From contig JAHDVF020000127.1 in NCBI GenBank assembly GCA_022606425.2, positions 217,162 through 281,161 on the forward strand: a stretch of 64,000 nt of DNA, written 5' to 3'. Position 1 is the first letter of the stretch; every line of letters starts with the position of its first letter. Origin of the DNA: Lepidostoma basale. Its lineage: Eukaryota; Arthropoda; Insecta; Trichoptera; Lepidostomatidae. Below are positions 35,946 through 47,835 of the stretch, piece after piece. Position numbers and translations under genes: made by a program. Below the pieces are notes generated by a model, which was not told where the DNA came from, searched no databases, and worked only from the letters and a program-made list of their open reading frames with translations.

Positions 35946-36465
35946 ATGAATTTTATCTTTTTAAAACGAAACCTTCCTTGTTTTATCACTAATTCATTTT
36001 TCATCAAGGAAAACACTTAACGGAAAAAATGTATCCCGTTGAAATATAACCCTGCATCCATTCATCAAAGTGATAAATATGGAAGATTATGTGTTCAAAG
36101 TATAAAGCAAGATTGACGCCAGATATGAGATACATTTTTCCACACCCACTGTACTTTGATCCCAGGAGATGCAGATCCTAAAAGCAGTATGTCTTTTTTC
36201 AATAACTACCCGTCGAGATTGATATCATTGTTTTTCCTGAGTACCTTTTGTGGATTTAACTTATTTGTTTGCTCGTATTTTGGGTTTTGTATGCTCTGAG
36301 GTTGGTTATAAATGATTGATTATATGGAGCATCTTGGAATATTTCCGTAAATAAATAAGTTATTGAAAAAATAAATGATAATTAGAAACTACGCTAAAAT
36401 AGATAATCCATTGTTTGGCCGAAACACTATGTGACATCAACATTATTAAATGTTTTAATTTTGAA
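35946..36465. other. AT-rich, no gene seen
   Basis: No recognisable coding block or repeat. Confidence 0.3.
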
Positions 36466-36469
36466 ATTT

Positions 36470-36895
36470 TGTAATATCATAAGACCGGAAGTCACCTACG
36501 GCTGTGAGAATTGGTCTCTAACGCAGAGAGAGGAAGGCATGCTGGCAGTTTTTTAGAGGAAAATACTAAAAAAACTGTTTGGACCCACGCTGGAGGATGG
36601 GACTCACAGAATTAAAAGAAACCTTGAACTTGAAGAACTGATTAACAAGAAATAGTAGTGAGATTCTGTTAGTCTCAACGCCTACATTGGGCTGGCCATG
36701 TGGAAAGAATGCCAGAGAAAAGAGACCAAGAGGCAGACCGAGGAAAATATGGGCGGATTGCGTGGAAGAAGATTGGGAGAAAATGAAAGGAGCTGGGGAA
36801 TGGAGAGAGATGGCCAGAGACAGAAGTCAGTGGAGGACCGTTGTGGAGGAGGCCAAGTCCCACACCGGGATGTAGCGCCGAGAAATGAATGATGA
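36470..36895 (+). pseudogene. LINE RT C-terminus, decayed
   Basis: Codons read RPEVTYGCENWSLTQREE, then RKILKKLFGPTLEDG, LRWAGHVERMPEK (after a frameshift), RPRGRPRKIWADCVEEDW and EAKSHTGM. It ends gaatgatgaatgaatg, a short-repeat tail of RTE type. At least two stops and shifts. Confidence 0.75.
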
Positions 36896-36936
36896 ATGAA
36901 TGCTATAATAAATATCACAATTTATTTATTATTTTT

Positions 36937-37032
36937 GTGAGATTGTCGCGATAACGGTTTCGCCAACCTACGTTGGCTTCATCGGGTGTTGCAAACAACA
37001 GGTTGGCGAAACTGTTGTCGCGACAATCTCGT
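36937..37032. repeat. Family D foldback with hammerhead-like motif
   Basis: Left arm 36937-36969 (gagattgtcgcgataacggt...) and right arm 37000-37032 (...actgttgtcgcgacaatctc) are inverted copies with few mismatches. Both arms contain GGTTGGCGAAAC when read outward from the centre. Confidence 0.8.
36953..36985 (-). ncRNA. Hammerhead-like motif, family D
   Basis: Minus strand: CCGATGA (36985-36979; T4 of the consensus is C), six-pair stem II GCCAAC/GTTGGC with loop GTAG, GAAA (36961-36958), then CCG TT. One core substitution only. Confidence 0.5.
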
Positions 37033-37589
37033 AAAAGTAAACGGTGAAATGTATAATTACTGTGTTTCAGATTTAAAACATTTAATCGTGCTAAAACATA
37101 TAATTTTAACAGCAAAAAAAAACAGTTTGACTCTGAGTTGACATTTGCAAAACTTCTTCTAAATCAATGTTATTAGTTGCATAATATTTTAACTGTTGGT
37201 CTTTTTTTTTCAAAATAATAATTTATTTTTTAAGGAAACGATGTAGTAATCAGAGTTTAATTATAAATTAATTATGAGTAATTATCTAAAGTAGGTCTGT
37301 AAATTCAGAAAAAACATTTAACGTACGCTGTAATAAATAAAACAGTTATATAATATATTATTTATGAAAGAGTTCAAAGAAATAAACATTTGAGTATAAG
37401 GCTAAAGGGTTGTAAGAGCTAACCTTGTAATTGATCTTTAAATTGTAGACGAAATACCCTTATAAATACAACATTTTAACTAATTGATTATTTTAAAGGT
37501 TTTTAAGAAATATTATAATGTGATTATACGTCCTAAAATATATATTATTTTTTTCTTGGAAAACTTAGGACTAAAAATTTAAATAAACA

Positions 37590-37985
37590 ATATTTTATTT
37601 TTGAAAATATGTATAACTCCTCCACTGTGTATGATTCAGTGTCGAATGAAAATATAAGAAGTGAATGCGTTGCGAATGAAAGTGTTATAAACAAAATAAT
37701 TATAGGAACATTTAGATGGTTTGGATACATGGAAAGAATAAATGAAGAAAAAGTAACAAAAAAAATTATATGTTAACGATGTAAATGGAACTAGAAATAG
37801 AAGAAGACCGACGAAAACGTGGCAACAAGAAATAAATCAAATATTTAATCTCGGCCACGAGAAGAGACGGAGAAATTAACGTGCGTGCATGACACGATGT
37901 ATGAATGTTGAGGAATCGAGAGAAGTATATCAGAAAAGAAAAGTGTGGAAATGTATTTTTTTGCCTACCTCTTCGGAAACACATT
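37590..37985 (+). repeat. RTE-like LINE 3' fragment
   Basis: Degenerate [19 protein letters not shown]..., [23 protein letters not shown] block and final YLFG codons. The tail is lost. Confidence 0.7.
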
Positions 37986-38109
37986 TAATAATATCATATC
38001 CTATTATGGTAATAAAGAGTTTTTTTTTACATTTGCGATAATTGCAGATACATTTATTTTCACATAACGTTAAACATAATTCAAAACGAACGACGCTGAT
38101 CTTTTTATA

Positions 38110-39396
38110 TTAGGTCCTTACATATGAAATTGGCGTTTTGCCGTACTGGCAACTTTGATCTCAAATATCTTCTCTTTGGTTAGGAATTCCAAATTCAAAT
38201 TTATACAGCTATTTACTCAAGTATTTGTGTTTCGAAAATTATAATTCATTTGTTTTTTCCTCAATTGTTTTTTTTCTTTGCGTCACTCAGTTTACAAAAT
38301 GGAAAACTTGAAATATCGTGTTATTTACGAGTACGAGTTCCACCGTGGCACCAGTGCTGCAGAAACGGCTCGAAGGATTAATGATGTGTATGGCGACGGT
38401 GCCGCAAAAGAAAACACAGTGCGTTTTTGGTTCCAACGTTTTTGCTCTGGAAATTTCGACCTGCAGAACAAGCCCCGTGGACGGCCGGAGACCAAAGTTG
38501 ATAATGAAGAATTAAAGGCTATTGTGGAAGCGGATCCATCGCAAACCACGTCCGAGTTAGCTGCAGGCTGCGGTGTTAGTGATAAAACTGTTTTAATCCA
38601 CTTGAAGCAAATTGGGAAGGTGAAAAAGCTTGAAAGGTGGGTACCTCACGAATTGAGTGAAGCAAATCAACAAACGCGCGTTGACTGCTGCGTTGCATTA
38701 CTCAACCGGCACAATAATGAAGGGATTTTGAATCGAATCATTACCTGTGATGAAAAGTAGATCCTGTATGATAATCGGAAGCGCTCACCGCAATGGCTGA
38801 ACCCTGCCGAACCAGCCAAACCATGCCACAAGCGAAAATTGACTCCAAAAAAGTTACTTGTGAGCGTTTGGTGGACTAGTGCTGGTGTCGTTCACTACAG
38901 CTTTCTTAAATCTGGCCAGACGATTACGGCAGATGTCTATTGTCAGCAACTGCAAACCATGATGGAAAAGCTAGCTGCTAAACAACCGAGGCTGGTTAAT
39001 CGCTCTAGGCCACCGCTGCTTCATGATAACGCTAGACCACACACTGCACAACAGACGGCTACCAAATTAGAAGAGCTTCAATTGGAATGTCTAAGACATC
39101 CACCGTACTCTCCGGACCTTGCCCCAACAGATTACTATTTTTTTCGAAATTTGGATAACTTCTTGCAAGGGAAAAAATTCAACTCCGATGGGGCAGTCCA
39201 AACCGACTTCAAAGATTTTATTGATTCCCGTCCGAATGTTTTTTTTAGTAAAGGGATCGATGAACTACCTATGAGATGGCAAAAGTGCATAGATAGCAAT
39301 GGTACATACTTTGATTTAATAAATATATTATATTTAAAAAAAATCAACTTTATGTTCCTCCCATACAAAACGCCAATTTCATATGTAAGGACCTAA
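38110..39396 (+). mobile_element. Nearly complete mariner element (1287 bp)
   Basis: Terminal inverted repeats begin TTAGGTCCTTACATATGAAA at 38110 and mirror at 39396 over about 30 bp without visible mismatch. TA precedes the left end; TG follows the right end, so the TA duplication is altered on that side. Length is that of canonical mariner elements. Confidence 0.9.
38299..39396 (+). pseudogene. mariner transposase, one internal stop
   Basis: DNA-cutting transposase of the cecropia/Hsmar1-like type. ATG at 38299. N-terminal helix-turn-helix region (YRVIYEYEFHRGTSAAETARRI, NTVRFWFQRF, GRPETKVDNEEL). Catalytic aspartates: CDEK, LLHDNARPHTA, YSPDLAPTDYYFF (D,D34D pattern). The TAG at 38758-38760 falls right after CDEK where the family has tryptophan; the frame stays open on both sides. 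The frame runs past the usual YFD end (near 39318) into the right inverted repeat. Otherwise intact, so recently active. Confidence 0.9.
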
Positions 39397-39544
39397 TGTT
39401 ACCCTATGTTAATCCTAGATACGCGAAGGCTGTAGATTCAGAAGATATATTATTTAAGCCACCCAAACCAAATCTCACATTTTCTGACTTTCCAAGTTTT
39501 ACTATCTTTGCTAACTCTGATTATGTGCTAATATAATTACAGGC

Positions 39545-40060
39545 TTGTTGATTTAGGTAGTATGTTTACAAGATATGGGCGAGTGGAGAGGGATATTGAA
39601 AGAAGGGTTGGGGCAGAAAGAAGGGTTGGGGCATTGAAAGATGGAACTGGCAAAAGAAGGATGAAAGTAGAATAAATGCAGTAGAAATGAGATCTCTTAG
39701 ACAAATGTGTGATACTCTGTGTATGATAGAGTGTCGAATGAAAATATAAGAAGTGAATGCGGTGCGAATGATGGTATCATGAACAAATTAATGAAAGGAT
39801 CATTAAGATGGTTTGGACATATGGAAAGAATAAATTAATAAAGAATGAAAAAATTATATGTAAATGATGTAAATGGAACCAGAAATAGAGGAAGACCGAG
39901 GAAAACGTGGCACGATCAAATAAATAAAATATTGAATGTCGGCCATGTGAGGAGTCAGAGAAATCGACGCGCGTGCATGACACGATGTATGAATGTTGAG
40001 GAAGCGAGAGAGATATGCCAGGAAAGAAAAGTGTGGCAGTCCATTCATTCTGCCTACCCC
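39545..40060 (+). repeat. RTE-like LINE 3' fragment with internal deletion
   Basis: Begins [21 protein letters not shown], repeats the RRVGA codons, then jumps to [20 protein letters not shown] and on to [29 protein letters not shown] clean 78-codon frame (39845-40081) runs into the hairpin. The family 3' tail is replaced by the hairpin at 40058. Confidence 0.8.
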
Positions 40061-40117
40061 TTTGGGGGGCATTACCCTTAAACATGAGAACATTTAAGGG
40101 TAATGCCCCCCAAAGGG
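40058..40117. repeat. Perfect 25-bp hairpin at a LINE end
   Basis: 40058-40082 and 40093-40117 are perfect reverse complements with a 10-base loop. The outer bases (ccctttgggg) are the normal RTE end, so the LINE's last bases appear again in inverted form on the other side. Confidence 0.9.
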
Positions 40118-40419
40118 TTAGCTCTGTCTGTATGTATAATGAGTTAATTGGACCACGTAAAGGCGTAACATCAGCACAGTACTAACAAGGGAAGGCGAAC
40201 TTTCCCACTCGTGACTTCTTCTCTCGTGGAGTTTCGATAATCGAATAAACAAGAACAGCCCAGCTGTTTACGCAAGGGACGCAAGTAGACCAACTCAAAC
40301 TCCAGAGAATAGATATACATGATTATCATGTGATATATAGTACAAATATTTTTTTAGTAACGAATATTTATGAGATGTAAAATCAGTTGTAAAAGTGGGT
40401 GTACGTAAAATCAGATATT

Positions 40420-40925
40420 TCGGTATTTACGGAAGTGAAGCATGGAACTGTAAAAGAAGGATGAGAGCAGATTTAATGGGTTAGAGATGATATCTGTTAG
40501 ACGTATGTGTGTCGATGTACAACAGATTTTTCAAATACTGACATTACGAAGGAATATAGAGTGTAGAATTATGAATTGTGTTGTAGTTGTTATTATTATG
40601 TAGTATTATTAGTTAGAAAGTATTATGAACAAATTTATGAAAGAATCACGGCGTTGGTTTGGTCACACGGAACGCTTGGATGAAAAAAAATGGTTGAGAA
40701 AGTATAAGTCAACGATGTGAATGGAATACGGAGTCGAGAAAGACCGAGGAAAACATGACATGACTAATTCAATCAAATTTTAAAGGTCGGCCAATGCTAG
40801 AAATCCGAAGAATCGACATGCGCGTATGACTCGCTGTATGACTGTGGAGAAAGAAAGGTGTGTCAGGATAGAATAGTGTGACGGTCCATTCTCTCTGCCT
40901 CTTTCGGGGAAACGGAGTGATGGTT
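40420..40925 (+). repeat. RTE-like LINE fragment, second subfamily
   Basis: GSEAWNCKRRMRAD..., NKFMKESRRWFGHTERLDE, RSRERPRKT and final block; ends ggaaacggagtgatggtttg. Decayed. Minus-strand ORFs here are shadows. Confidence 0.75.
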
Positions 40926-42760
40926 TGTTTGGTATTTTTGTTCGTTTTAAAATAATTAAATGCATAATATACCAATTAAATATTTTTTTATATATTATCA
41001 TTTAATTATTATGTACTATTTTTATTCAATATTATTTATAAGTTGTTACTGATAAAAATAATTTTAAGTCGGATTATTTTTTATTTATTTAAATGTATTG
41101 TTCTTTTGTATTGTATCGGTTTTTTAAATGCGTTTTTTCGTTTTTTTAAATGCGTTTTTTCGATAAGTCTTTCATTGTTTTGTTTATATTACATATTTTG
41201 ACTTATGAAGATGGAGGTATCCTCCGAAACATGCCGTGATTTTTTATATTTTGTGGATTATGTACAACGTTATTTTTAAATTTTCAAAGTATAAAATATA
41301 AAGTGTAGTGAAAATACAAAATGTTATCCAAATTAACAGTTTCAAGATTATAGTTTGAGCTCTAAGCTATTCTTAGCTTATTATACATATATGGTATGAT
41401 TGAACACAAGTTTTCAGTCAAATATTAAAATAGTAGACCCGATTATTGCATACCACGCGATGTGATATTTTACTTGAATGATGATTCAGTTGGTGACTAA
41501 TATATATAATAATATGTATCATCTTCCCAAAAATGTTTATTTGCGGGGTTTATCTCAGCGTGCCTGCGATGTTATTTTAAATAAAATATGAGAAGACCAG
41601 GACACAGCCTCTTATTTTCCAGGAATTTGTATTATATTCAGAGAGACGCACAATTTTAAAATAACATAGCGAAAATTGTTATTTACATATGTATGTATGC
41701 GTATTAAATTTGTCACCATATCAAGTATACTTCAAATGTTAAAGATATTTCTTAGAATAATTAACAGATACAACAGAGAATTTATTATTATAGATAATGT
41801 TGTAATTATATGAATAATTTTAACATTCCTGTTGAAGAAAACATACATTTCATTAAGTTTTGTCTTGAGATAAGAGAGTTACAAGGTTCCCTTTACTAGG
41901 GCCTTATTAAATGACATTTGAAATTGCAGTAGTATTGATTAACAGATAAATATCTAAGAATAACTTAAAATAAAAAATAAATCAGTAAAGGGAATTATAA
42001 AATATTCTATTTCTTCTTCTTTAAATGCCGTGTCTCATCCGCCTGACGTTGTCGATCAATGTTGCGAATTCTTTATCGCCGTACATCATAATTTTATATA
42101 ATTAGGCAAAAACCTAGATGTCATCAAAGAGTACAATAATATTTTGAGTACAAGAGAGCGAGAGAGGAATAGTTCGATTCTCTCCGAAATTGGTTTAAAA
42201 TGCACTCGATGCGTATGTCCGAAATGAATTATTTCGCATTTTCTGATTATTGTTGTATGACAGTAATTTAGAAGAGAACAATTTGTTACCCGTTCTGCTA
42301 ATTATAAAAACTTTGACAAGTGAAAAAAAACTATATTTACATTAAATTTTTAAACTTATTACTGATAATAATTGGGCAGTGAACCAAGTTCAAAGAGTAG
42401 AAAATCTTTACTTCCGTGAATATTTCACGGGTTGCAACTGGTTTTGATTTAAAAAAATTAATAACTCCTAATTGTTTTTTTTTTTCAGAAACTTTCAATA
42501 TATTTTGTAGATGTTTAATGTTTCGCATGCTTGATAATTATCAAATGTATTTAAAAAGCGCCAGCATATGTTTTTACCTACCAGCCGCCAAATTTGCCAG
42601 TGGTGATACTGGTGGGATCGGAGGTCGATGTCTTTTACATTACTGAAAGTACGTCGAGAAGACAAACTATTGATACTGGAGAGTATCTTGTCTTCCTAAA
42701 GTCGAACCATCTCTCTGATAATATTCTATAGACTGTGACATTGACGGTGAAGGCTGGAAA
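40926..42760. other. AT-rich, one hammerhead-like motif, no gene
   Basis: Short tandem repeat gcgttttttcgtttttttaaat at 41130-41165. No coding block recognised. Frames at 42337-42646 have no family resemblance. Confidence 0.3.
41205..41236 (+). ncRNA. Hammerhead-like motif with two core changes
   Basis: ATGAAGA (41205-41211; C3 is A), perfect stem II GGAGG/CCTCC (41213-41217, 41222-41226), GAAA (41227-41230), then CATGCC, where the T before the cleavage base is C. It is closest to 5992-6032 in stem II sequence. Confidence 0.5.
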
Positions 42761-42764
42761 GTGC

Positions 42765-43065
42765 GGCATACGAGCTGTACCATATTTACAAAGCTCCCAG
42801 TCTCTCCACACAGGTCAGACTGAATAGACTGAGATGGGCCGGTCACGTGCAGAGGACGCCGTCATCGCGAACCCCAAAAAGATTGCTGGAGTGACACCCA
42901 AGTGGTAGAAGACCAATCGGACGACCAAGACTGCGATGGGAAGATGAAGTTGGGAGAGATGGGGCGAAATTGTTACGAGTGTCAAATTGGAGGGTCGAAG
43001 CGGAGTACAGGAGGAGTTTAAGGCGAAGAATACTGGAGGCTAAGGCTCGATATGGGTTGTAGGAC
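42765..43065 (+). pseudogene. LINE C-terminal fragment
   Basis: Frame reads YELYHIYKAPSLSTQVRLNR LRWAGHVQRTPSSRTPKRLL, GRRPIGRPRLRWEDEV, SNWRVEAEYRRSLRRRILEAKA. It resembles the end of the 54117 element (LYDIYKEPDV...VGRLRWAGHI). Only ~100 codons remain, mostly clean. Confidence 0.75.
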
Positions 43066-44101
43066 CATCGAAGAAGATAACATTTTAGCTATTCTCAGTA
43101 GATACCATAAACCTTAATTTTGTTTGTCATGTCTATTGATAAATAAACTGAATATAAATTTCAATTTGATTATTATTTCACATCACAGCTTTGAGGTATT
43201 CATTATGTAAAATAGTAATAATCATTTCGTATACAGTAAATTGCGTTTTACAAATAATAATAAATTTAAATTTAATTCTATTATATAATAACAAAACAGC
43301 TTTTTTTAATCACACCGAAAGATAATTGCTTTTATAGTTAAGCACTGAACACAGGCCAAGAGTCCAGGAATAAGGAGTCCGGCTGTAGCAAAATGAGAAG
43401 GCGTCTGTTTATTTATACAAAAGCATTTATTTTCCGGGAATGATTAAGTGGGAAGGACGTTGTGTCTCTTAAGACGAAGGTCTTCTCTGCAGACAACTTA
43501 ATATTACACTCCCCTTTCGTAATCGTTTGAAACAGTGGTATAAAGCCTTCCCATTGTTTGAAACTTTCAAAGTTCGGAAGATCGAGACACTTTGAGTTTA
43601 GGTTAGTTTAAAGTAATGTCTTGGAAATTTTCGGCAATGAAAATAGTTGTTATTGCTCTAGGACTATGTCCATATTGGGTGTCATTTGTTATATAAACGT
43701 AGACACTTCATGGTTGCGAATAGACAGACATACAACACATGGTATAAAATGATATATAAAGCACATAAATATAAAACAAGCACAATATATAAAGCACATT
43801 TATATTATACGTCATATGAAAGCTCGTATAAAGCACAGAAATACATCAAATGGTAGAAAGCTTATGTTAGGAGATATTATAAATTATAATAAAATTATCT
43901 TTTTAATTTCAAATTCAATGGAAAACAATATTTTTACATAAGTAAATATGTATTTAAGTTTATAAGTTTATAAAATTTAGTATAGTGAAATTAAGTGACA
44001 AACGTTAAACAAAACAGATGAGCTACTGTCGAAATATGTATTTTTTTATATTTCGTTAATAATTACAGTAAACTAATGCAAATCGTCAGTATTACTAGAC
44101 A
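43066..44101. other. AT-rich, no gene seen
   Basis: A short LINE-tail-like phrase (ctattgataaataaactgaa near 43135) is present. Otherwise nothing recognised. Confidence 0.3.
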
Positions 44102-44108
44102 AAGTATT

Positions 44109-44648
44109 AATTTCTGGTTCCATTTACATCGTTAACATATAATTTTTTACCATTCTTTCTTCATTAATTTTTTTCCATATGTCCAAACCATCTTAATGAT
44201 CTTTTCATTATTTAGTTCATAACACCATCATTCGCACCACATTCACTTCTTATATTTTCATTCGACACTCTATCATACACAGAGTATCCACACATTCGTC
44301 TAAGAGATCTCATTTCTACTGCATTTATTCTACTTGCATCCTTATTTTGCCAGTTCCATGCTTCGCTTCCATACATAAGGGTCAGTAGAAGAACAACATT
44401 GTGCACTGCCACTAGCTTTTTTGGATAGGTTTTTGTTTGCGATGACAACTTTACGAGGAAAACGTGGCACGATCAAATAAATCAAATATTGAATGTCGGC
44501 CATGTGAGGAGTCAGATAAATCGATGCGCGTGCATGACACGACGGATGAATGTTGAGGAAGCAAGAGAAATATGTCAGGAAAGAAAAGTGTGGCAGACCA
44601 TTCTTTCTGCCTACCCCTTCGGGGAGACGGTGTGATGGTTTGTTAGTT
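44109..44648 (+). mobile_element. RTE-like LINE copy with 5' inversion
   Basis: AAGTATT at 44102-44108 and 44649-44655 brackets one insertion. Bases 44454-44648 are in plus orientation and run to the tail. Bases 44109-44456 are the adjoining upstream part of the same element (about 33505-33843 of the full copy) but inverted. About a dozen bases are missing at the junction. This is the product expected from twin priming during target-primed reverse transcription. Confidence 0.85.
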
Positions 44649-44655
44649 AAGTATT

Positions 44656-45271
44656 TATTTTATATGAATTTATAACACAGCGCAAAGCCTTGGGGAAATG
44701 TTATATGTTTGTTAAATTAAAATTCAATACTATATAGGTGAAAACTGCTCAATGTTTACTAAATTAGTTAGTCTAGTAACCGTCTGAGGCGGGTCTTACT
44801 TTGAATCCCGCCTTTCGCCTGCCGCCTGCCGCCTGCCCTGTACTTGTCTCCCGGCGCCAAGTCATGATAATGATCTGTAAGGAAGACAAATTTGGGACGA
44901 ATGAATGGCGAATTCCGCCCGGCCTTATGATTACTGATCTCCAGGAGTAATAATGTGTGACAGTTCAGTTCGTTAGATTTTGGTTAGACATTCTAATGTA
45001 TGTTATTGTTCAGTTTAGTGCCCAACTTACGCTTTTGTGGGATGGCATATGATTGTACCTTACAAAAGGTTATTGCGTGATAAATCAACGTGATTGCGGA
45101 ACAGACAGTACGTACGCCTTAAATGTATTGTGGCAAATGAAAACTTTTATCATAGAAAATTATGTAAAAATGTATGAATAAATCGATATATTTTATTCGC
45201 ATTGGGAATAATAGATATTAAAGTTATAAAATCTTTGAATGCACTAGTTTTCAAAATATTATCAACTATCC
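44656..45271. other. Unassigned, part GC-rich
   Basis: 44780-44940 is GC-rich and includes a heptamer run (cctgccg repeated at about 44818-44840). No ORF is supported. Confidence 0.35.
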
Positions 45272-45279
45272 TGAAAGAC

Positions 45280-46160
45280 ATATGGACAATTGTATGAAAG
45301 AGCTGAAAGTGTTGGATGTAGGTGCCAAAATGAGCGGAGTATCAGTAAGCTGTCTCTTGTATGCGGATGACGCTGTCCTACTTGCAGACAACGAGCATGA
45401 ACTACAAGTCCTGGTGAATTGTATGTATGAGGTATGCATGCGAAATGATCTGATGATGAATGTTAATAAGTCCAAGGTAATGATTTTTGAAAAGGAAGAA
45501 ACCATGACAGTCTGCAACATTAGCGTGAATGGTGAAAATTTGGAGCAAATAGTCGAGTTCGTGTATTAAGGTAGTATGTTTACAAGAGATGGGCGAGTGG
45601 AGAGGGATGTTAAAAGAAGGGTTGGGGCAGGCAACAAAGTGAATGGTGCACTAGAATGGCAGTTGCACAATGGTGTTCTTCTACCGACCCTTATGTATGG
45701 AAGCGAAGCATGGAACTGGCAAAAGAAGGATGAAATTAGAATAAATGCAGTAGAAATGAGATCTCTAAGACGAATGTGTGGATACTCTGTGTATGATAGA
45801 GTGTCGAATGAACATATAAGAAGTGAATGCGGTGCGAATGATGGTGTCATGAACAAAATAATGAAAGTTTGGACATATGGAAAGAATGAATGAAGAAAGA
45901 ATGGTAAAAAAATTATATGTTAATGATGTAAATGGAACCAGAAATAGAGGAAGACCGAGGAAAACGTGGCATGATCAAACAAATCAAATATTGAATGTCG
46001 GCCATGTGAGGAGTCAGAGAAATCGACGCGCGTGCATGACACGATGTTATGAATGTTCAGGAATCGAGAGAAATATGTCAGGAAAGAAAGGTGTGGCAGT
46101 CTATTCTTTCTGCCTTCCCCTTCGGGGAGACGGCGTGATGGTTAGTTAGTTAGTTAATCT
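45280..46160 (+). mobile_element. RTE-like LINE, 5'-truncated, recent
   Basis: TGAAAGAC flanks it at 45272-45279 and 46161-46168. It begins inside the RT ([34 protein letters not shown], clean to 45569) and is close to 33130-34045. A stop at VEFVY, a small deletion after NGALE and another near 45868 break the frame. It ends with the undamaged GGGG run and TGA, then (GTTA)n. Confidence 0.88.
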
Positions 46161-46224
46161 TGAAAGACTTTAGTTTACAATACGCATCTTTCACTATGCT
46201 CTTATTTTAATATATAAATCTTGG

Positions 46225-46315
46225 GAAAGCGAGAGTAGTATGTCAGGAAAGAAAAGTGTGGCAGTCCATTCTTTCTGGCTACCCCTTTGCTGAGACGGCG
46301 TGATAGTTAGTTAGT
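46225..46315 (+). repeat. RTE-like LINE 3' tail fragment
   Basis: Begins gaaagcgagagtagtatgtc and ends gatagttagttag. Corresponds to the last ~90 bp of the family. Confidence 0.75.
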
Positions 46316-46360
46316 TTCTCTCCTTACACAAAAATATACAATTTCATCAATTTTCTCTAA

Positions 46361-46631
46361 CAAACTAACTAACCATCACGCCGTCTCTCCGAGCAAGAAA
46401 GTAGGCCGAAAGAATGAACTGCCACACTTTAACCGATGCGGCACTCCATCCTTCTCTTTTTGCCCCGGCGGGAGAAGTGGTGTGATGGGTTGCTAACCTC
46501 ATCGCCACCAACAGGCATCTCCCGCGCACACTTCGATTGTCCAGCTTTCACAATTTAAATCTAAAACAAATAATATGGAATACCATGAGATAAAATAAAA
46601 TAACAAATAAAAATAATATAACACATCAACA
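46361..46631 (-). mobile_element. Non-autonomous RTE derivative with 8-bp duplication
   Basis: TTCTCTAA at 46353-46360 and 46632-46639. Same deletion junction as 16721-17419, 5'-truncated just upstream of the ORF start region. Confidence 0.85.
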
Positions 46632-46659
46632 TTCTCTAAAATTATTTAATTACTTACTA

Positions 46660-46860
46660 AACGTGGACGATTAATTCTTGAAGAGTAGTAGCTTCTTTGA
46701 TGATGTAATTCCAAGCTCCTCGATCCTGCGCCTTTTGCTTCCCGTACTCCATTTCGTCTAGCTTTGCCAGATCACAGGCGTTCATCTCTCACGGTTCTCG
46801 TTACCCAGGGGCTGGTGGGTCATCGTGCTGATCATATGGTTGCTAGCTTGCTTTACAGAA
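46660..46860 (-). pseudogene. LINE 3' end fragment
   Basis: Minus strand codons read AQDRGAWNYIIKEATTLQEL, matching the end of the LINE at 2386-3200 (acggcgcaggatcgagg near 3170). Upstream part is degenerate. Confidence 0.55.
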
Positions 46861-47034
46861 ACAAACAAAATAATTAATTAATAAACGTTCTAATCGATAG
46901 TCACAAAATGTGTTCAAGTAGACGTTTTGGCTGCTGTCAAAAGAGTATTTTAGAAATTTGTTAGAATTATTTAGAACGAAGCAAGTTTGAATGATTTGAA
47001 TTATTTCATTTAAGTTCTTGACGGCGTTGTAACA

Positions 47035-47300
47035 TTTCTTCTTCATCATCTTCTTCTTCAGCTTATCGCCGTCCACTCTTGACGCAAAAGCATCCTCCAT
47101 GTCCCTCCATCTCTCCTGCGCAGTCTGCATCCACAGCCCCCCAGCGTATTGTTCCAGGTCATCCCTCCACCTCATTTGTGGTCTTCCTACTCTTCTTCTC
47201 GTGTCTCTCGGTCTCCAGTAGTATTTTGGTCCATCTTTCGTCTGCAGCTCTAACGACATGCCCTGCCCATTTCCATATTAAAGTCGTCACCCAGTGATAT
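47035..47300 (-). pseudogene. LINE C-terminal fragment
   Basis: Minus frame: WRPRDTRRRVGRPQMRWRDDLEQYAGGLWMQTAQERWRDMEDAFASRVDG. A typical charged LINE C-terminus, clean for about 70 codons (part of the 46843-47259 frame), with AT-rich readthrough after it. Catalytic region absent. Confidence 0.7.
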
Positions 47301-47589
47301 TTAAATGCGGCCAAATCGCAGTTAGTTCGTTTAAACAAATAATGTGGTGTAAAAATAAAATATTAAATTGTTTCAGCTAAAAATCCTATGTCACCACTGG
47401 ATTGTGATTGAGGTTTCTGGACAGAAACTTGGACTTATGGAATGTCTTAAAGGAGACTCCAGCACATAGACCTTTTTAACTCATTGCGTCAGAGTCCATA
47501 TCGTTGGTTTATTCTAGAATTTCACAATTATATGTATGCGAGTTCTGCATAAATATAAAATTTAGCACTTGAGGTACGCGTTGCGAGGA

Positions 47590-47835
47590 TGAAGTGGCAA
47601 TAGGCTGTACATGTATGCCGACGGGATAATGGAAGATAGAGCCAGAAGTTAAGTAAATGGAGGCCAAGGTTGGGTCGGAGAAGTGTCGGAAGATAGCCCT
47701 CCAGGCGAAGTGATAATATTGTGCGCACGCTGGGCCTGGAGAACATCGGTGAGAGATTGAGAGGGATGGCGTGAGGATAGAGAGGCTTACGTCCAGCAAT
47801 GGATGGAGACAGACTGGCGATGATACAGTACTTAA
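47590..47835 (+). pseudogene. LINE C-terminal fragment, decayed
   Basis: WGRRSVGRPKIALQAK and AHAG..., ...SNGWRQTGDD-like codons correspond to R.W.DDI...W...AQDR...GEAYVQQWMETG of an insect LINE end. Several shifts. Confidence 0.5.

Noticed and set aside
38326..38333. TACGAGTA in the mariner gene as a footprint
   Set aside because: It encodes conserved Tyr-Glu-Tyr-Glu residues of the transposase, so chance is enough.
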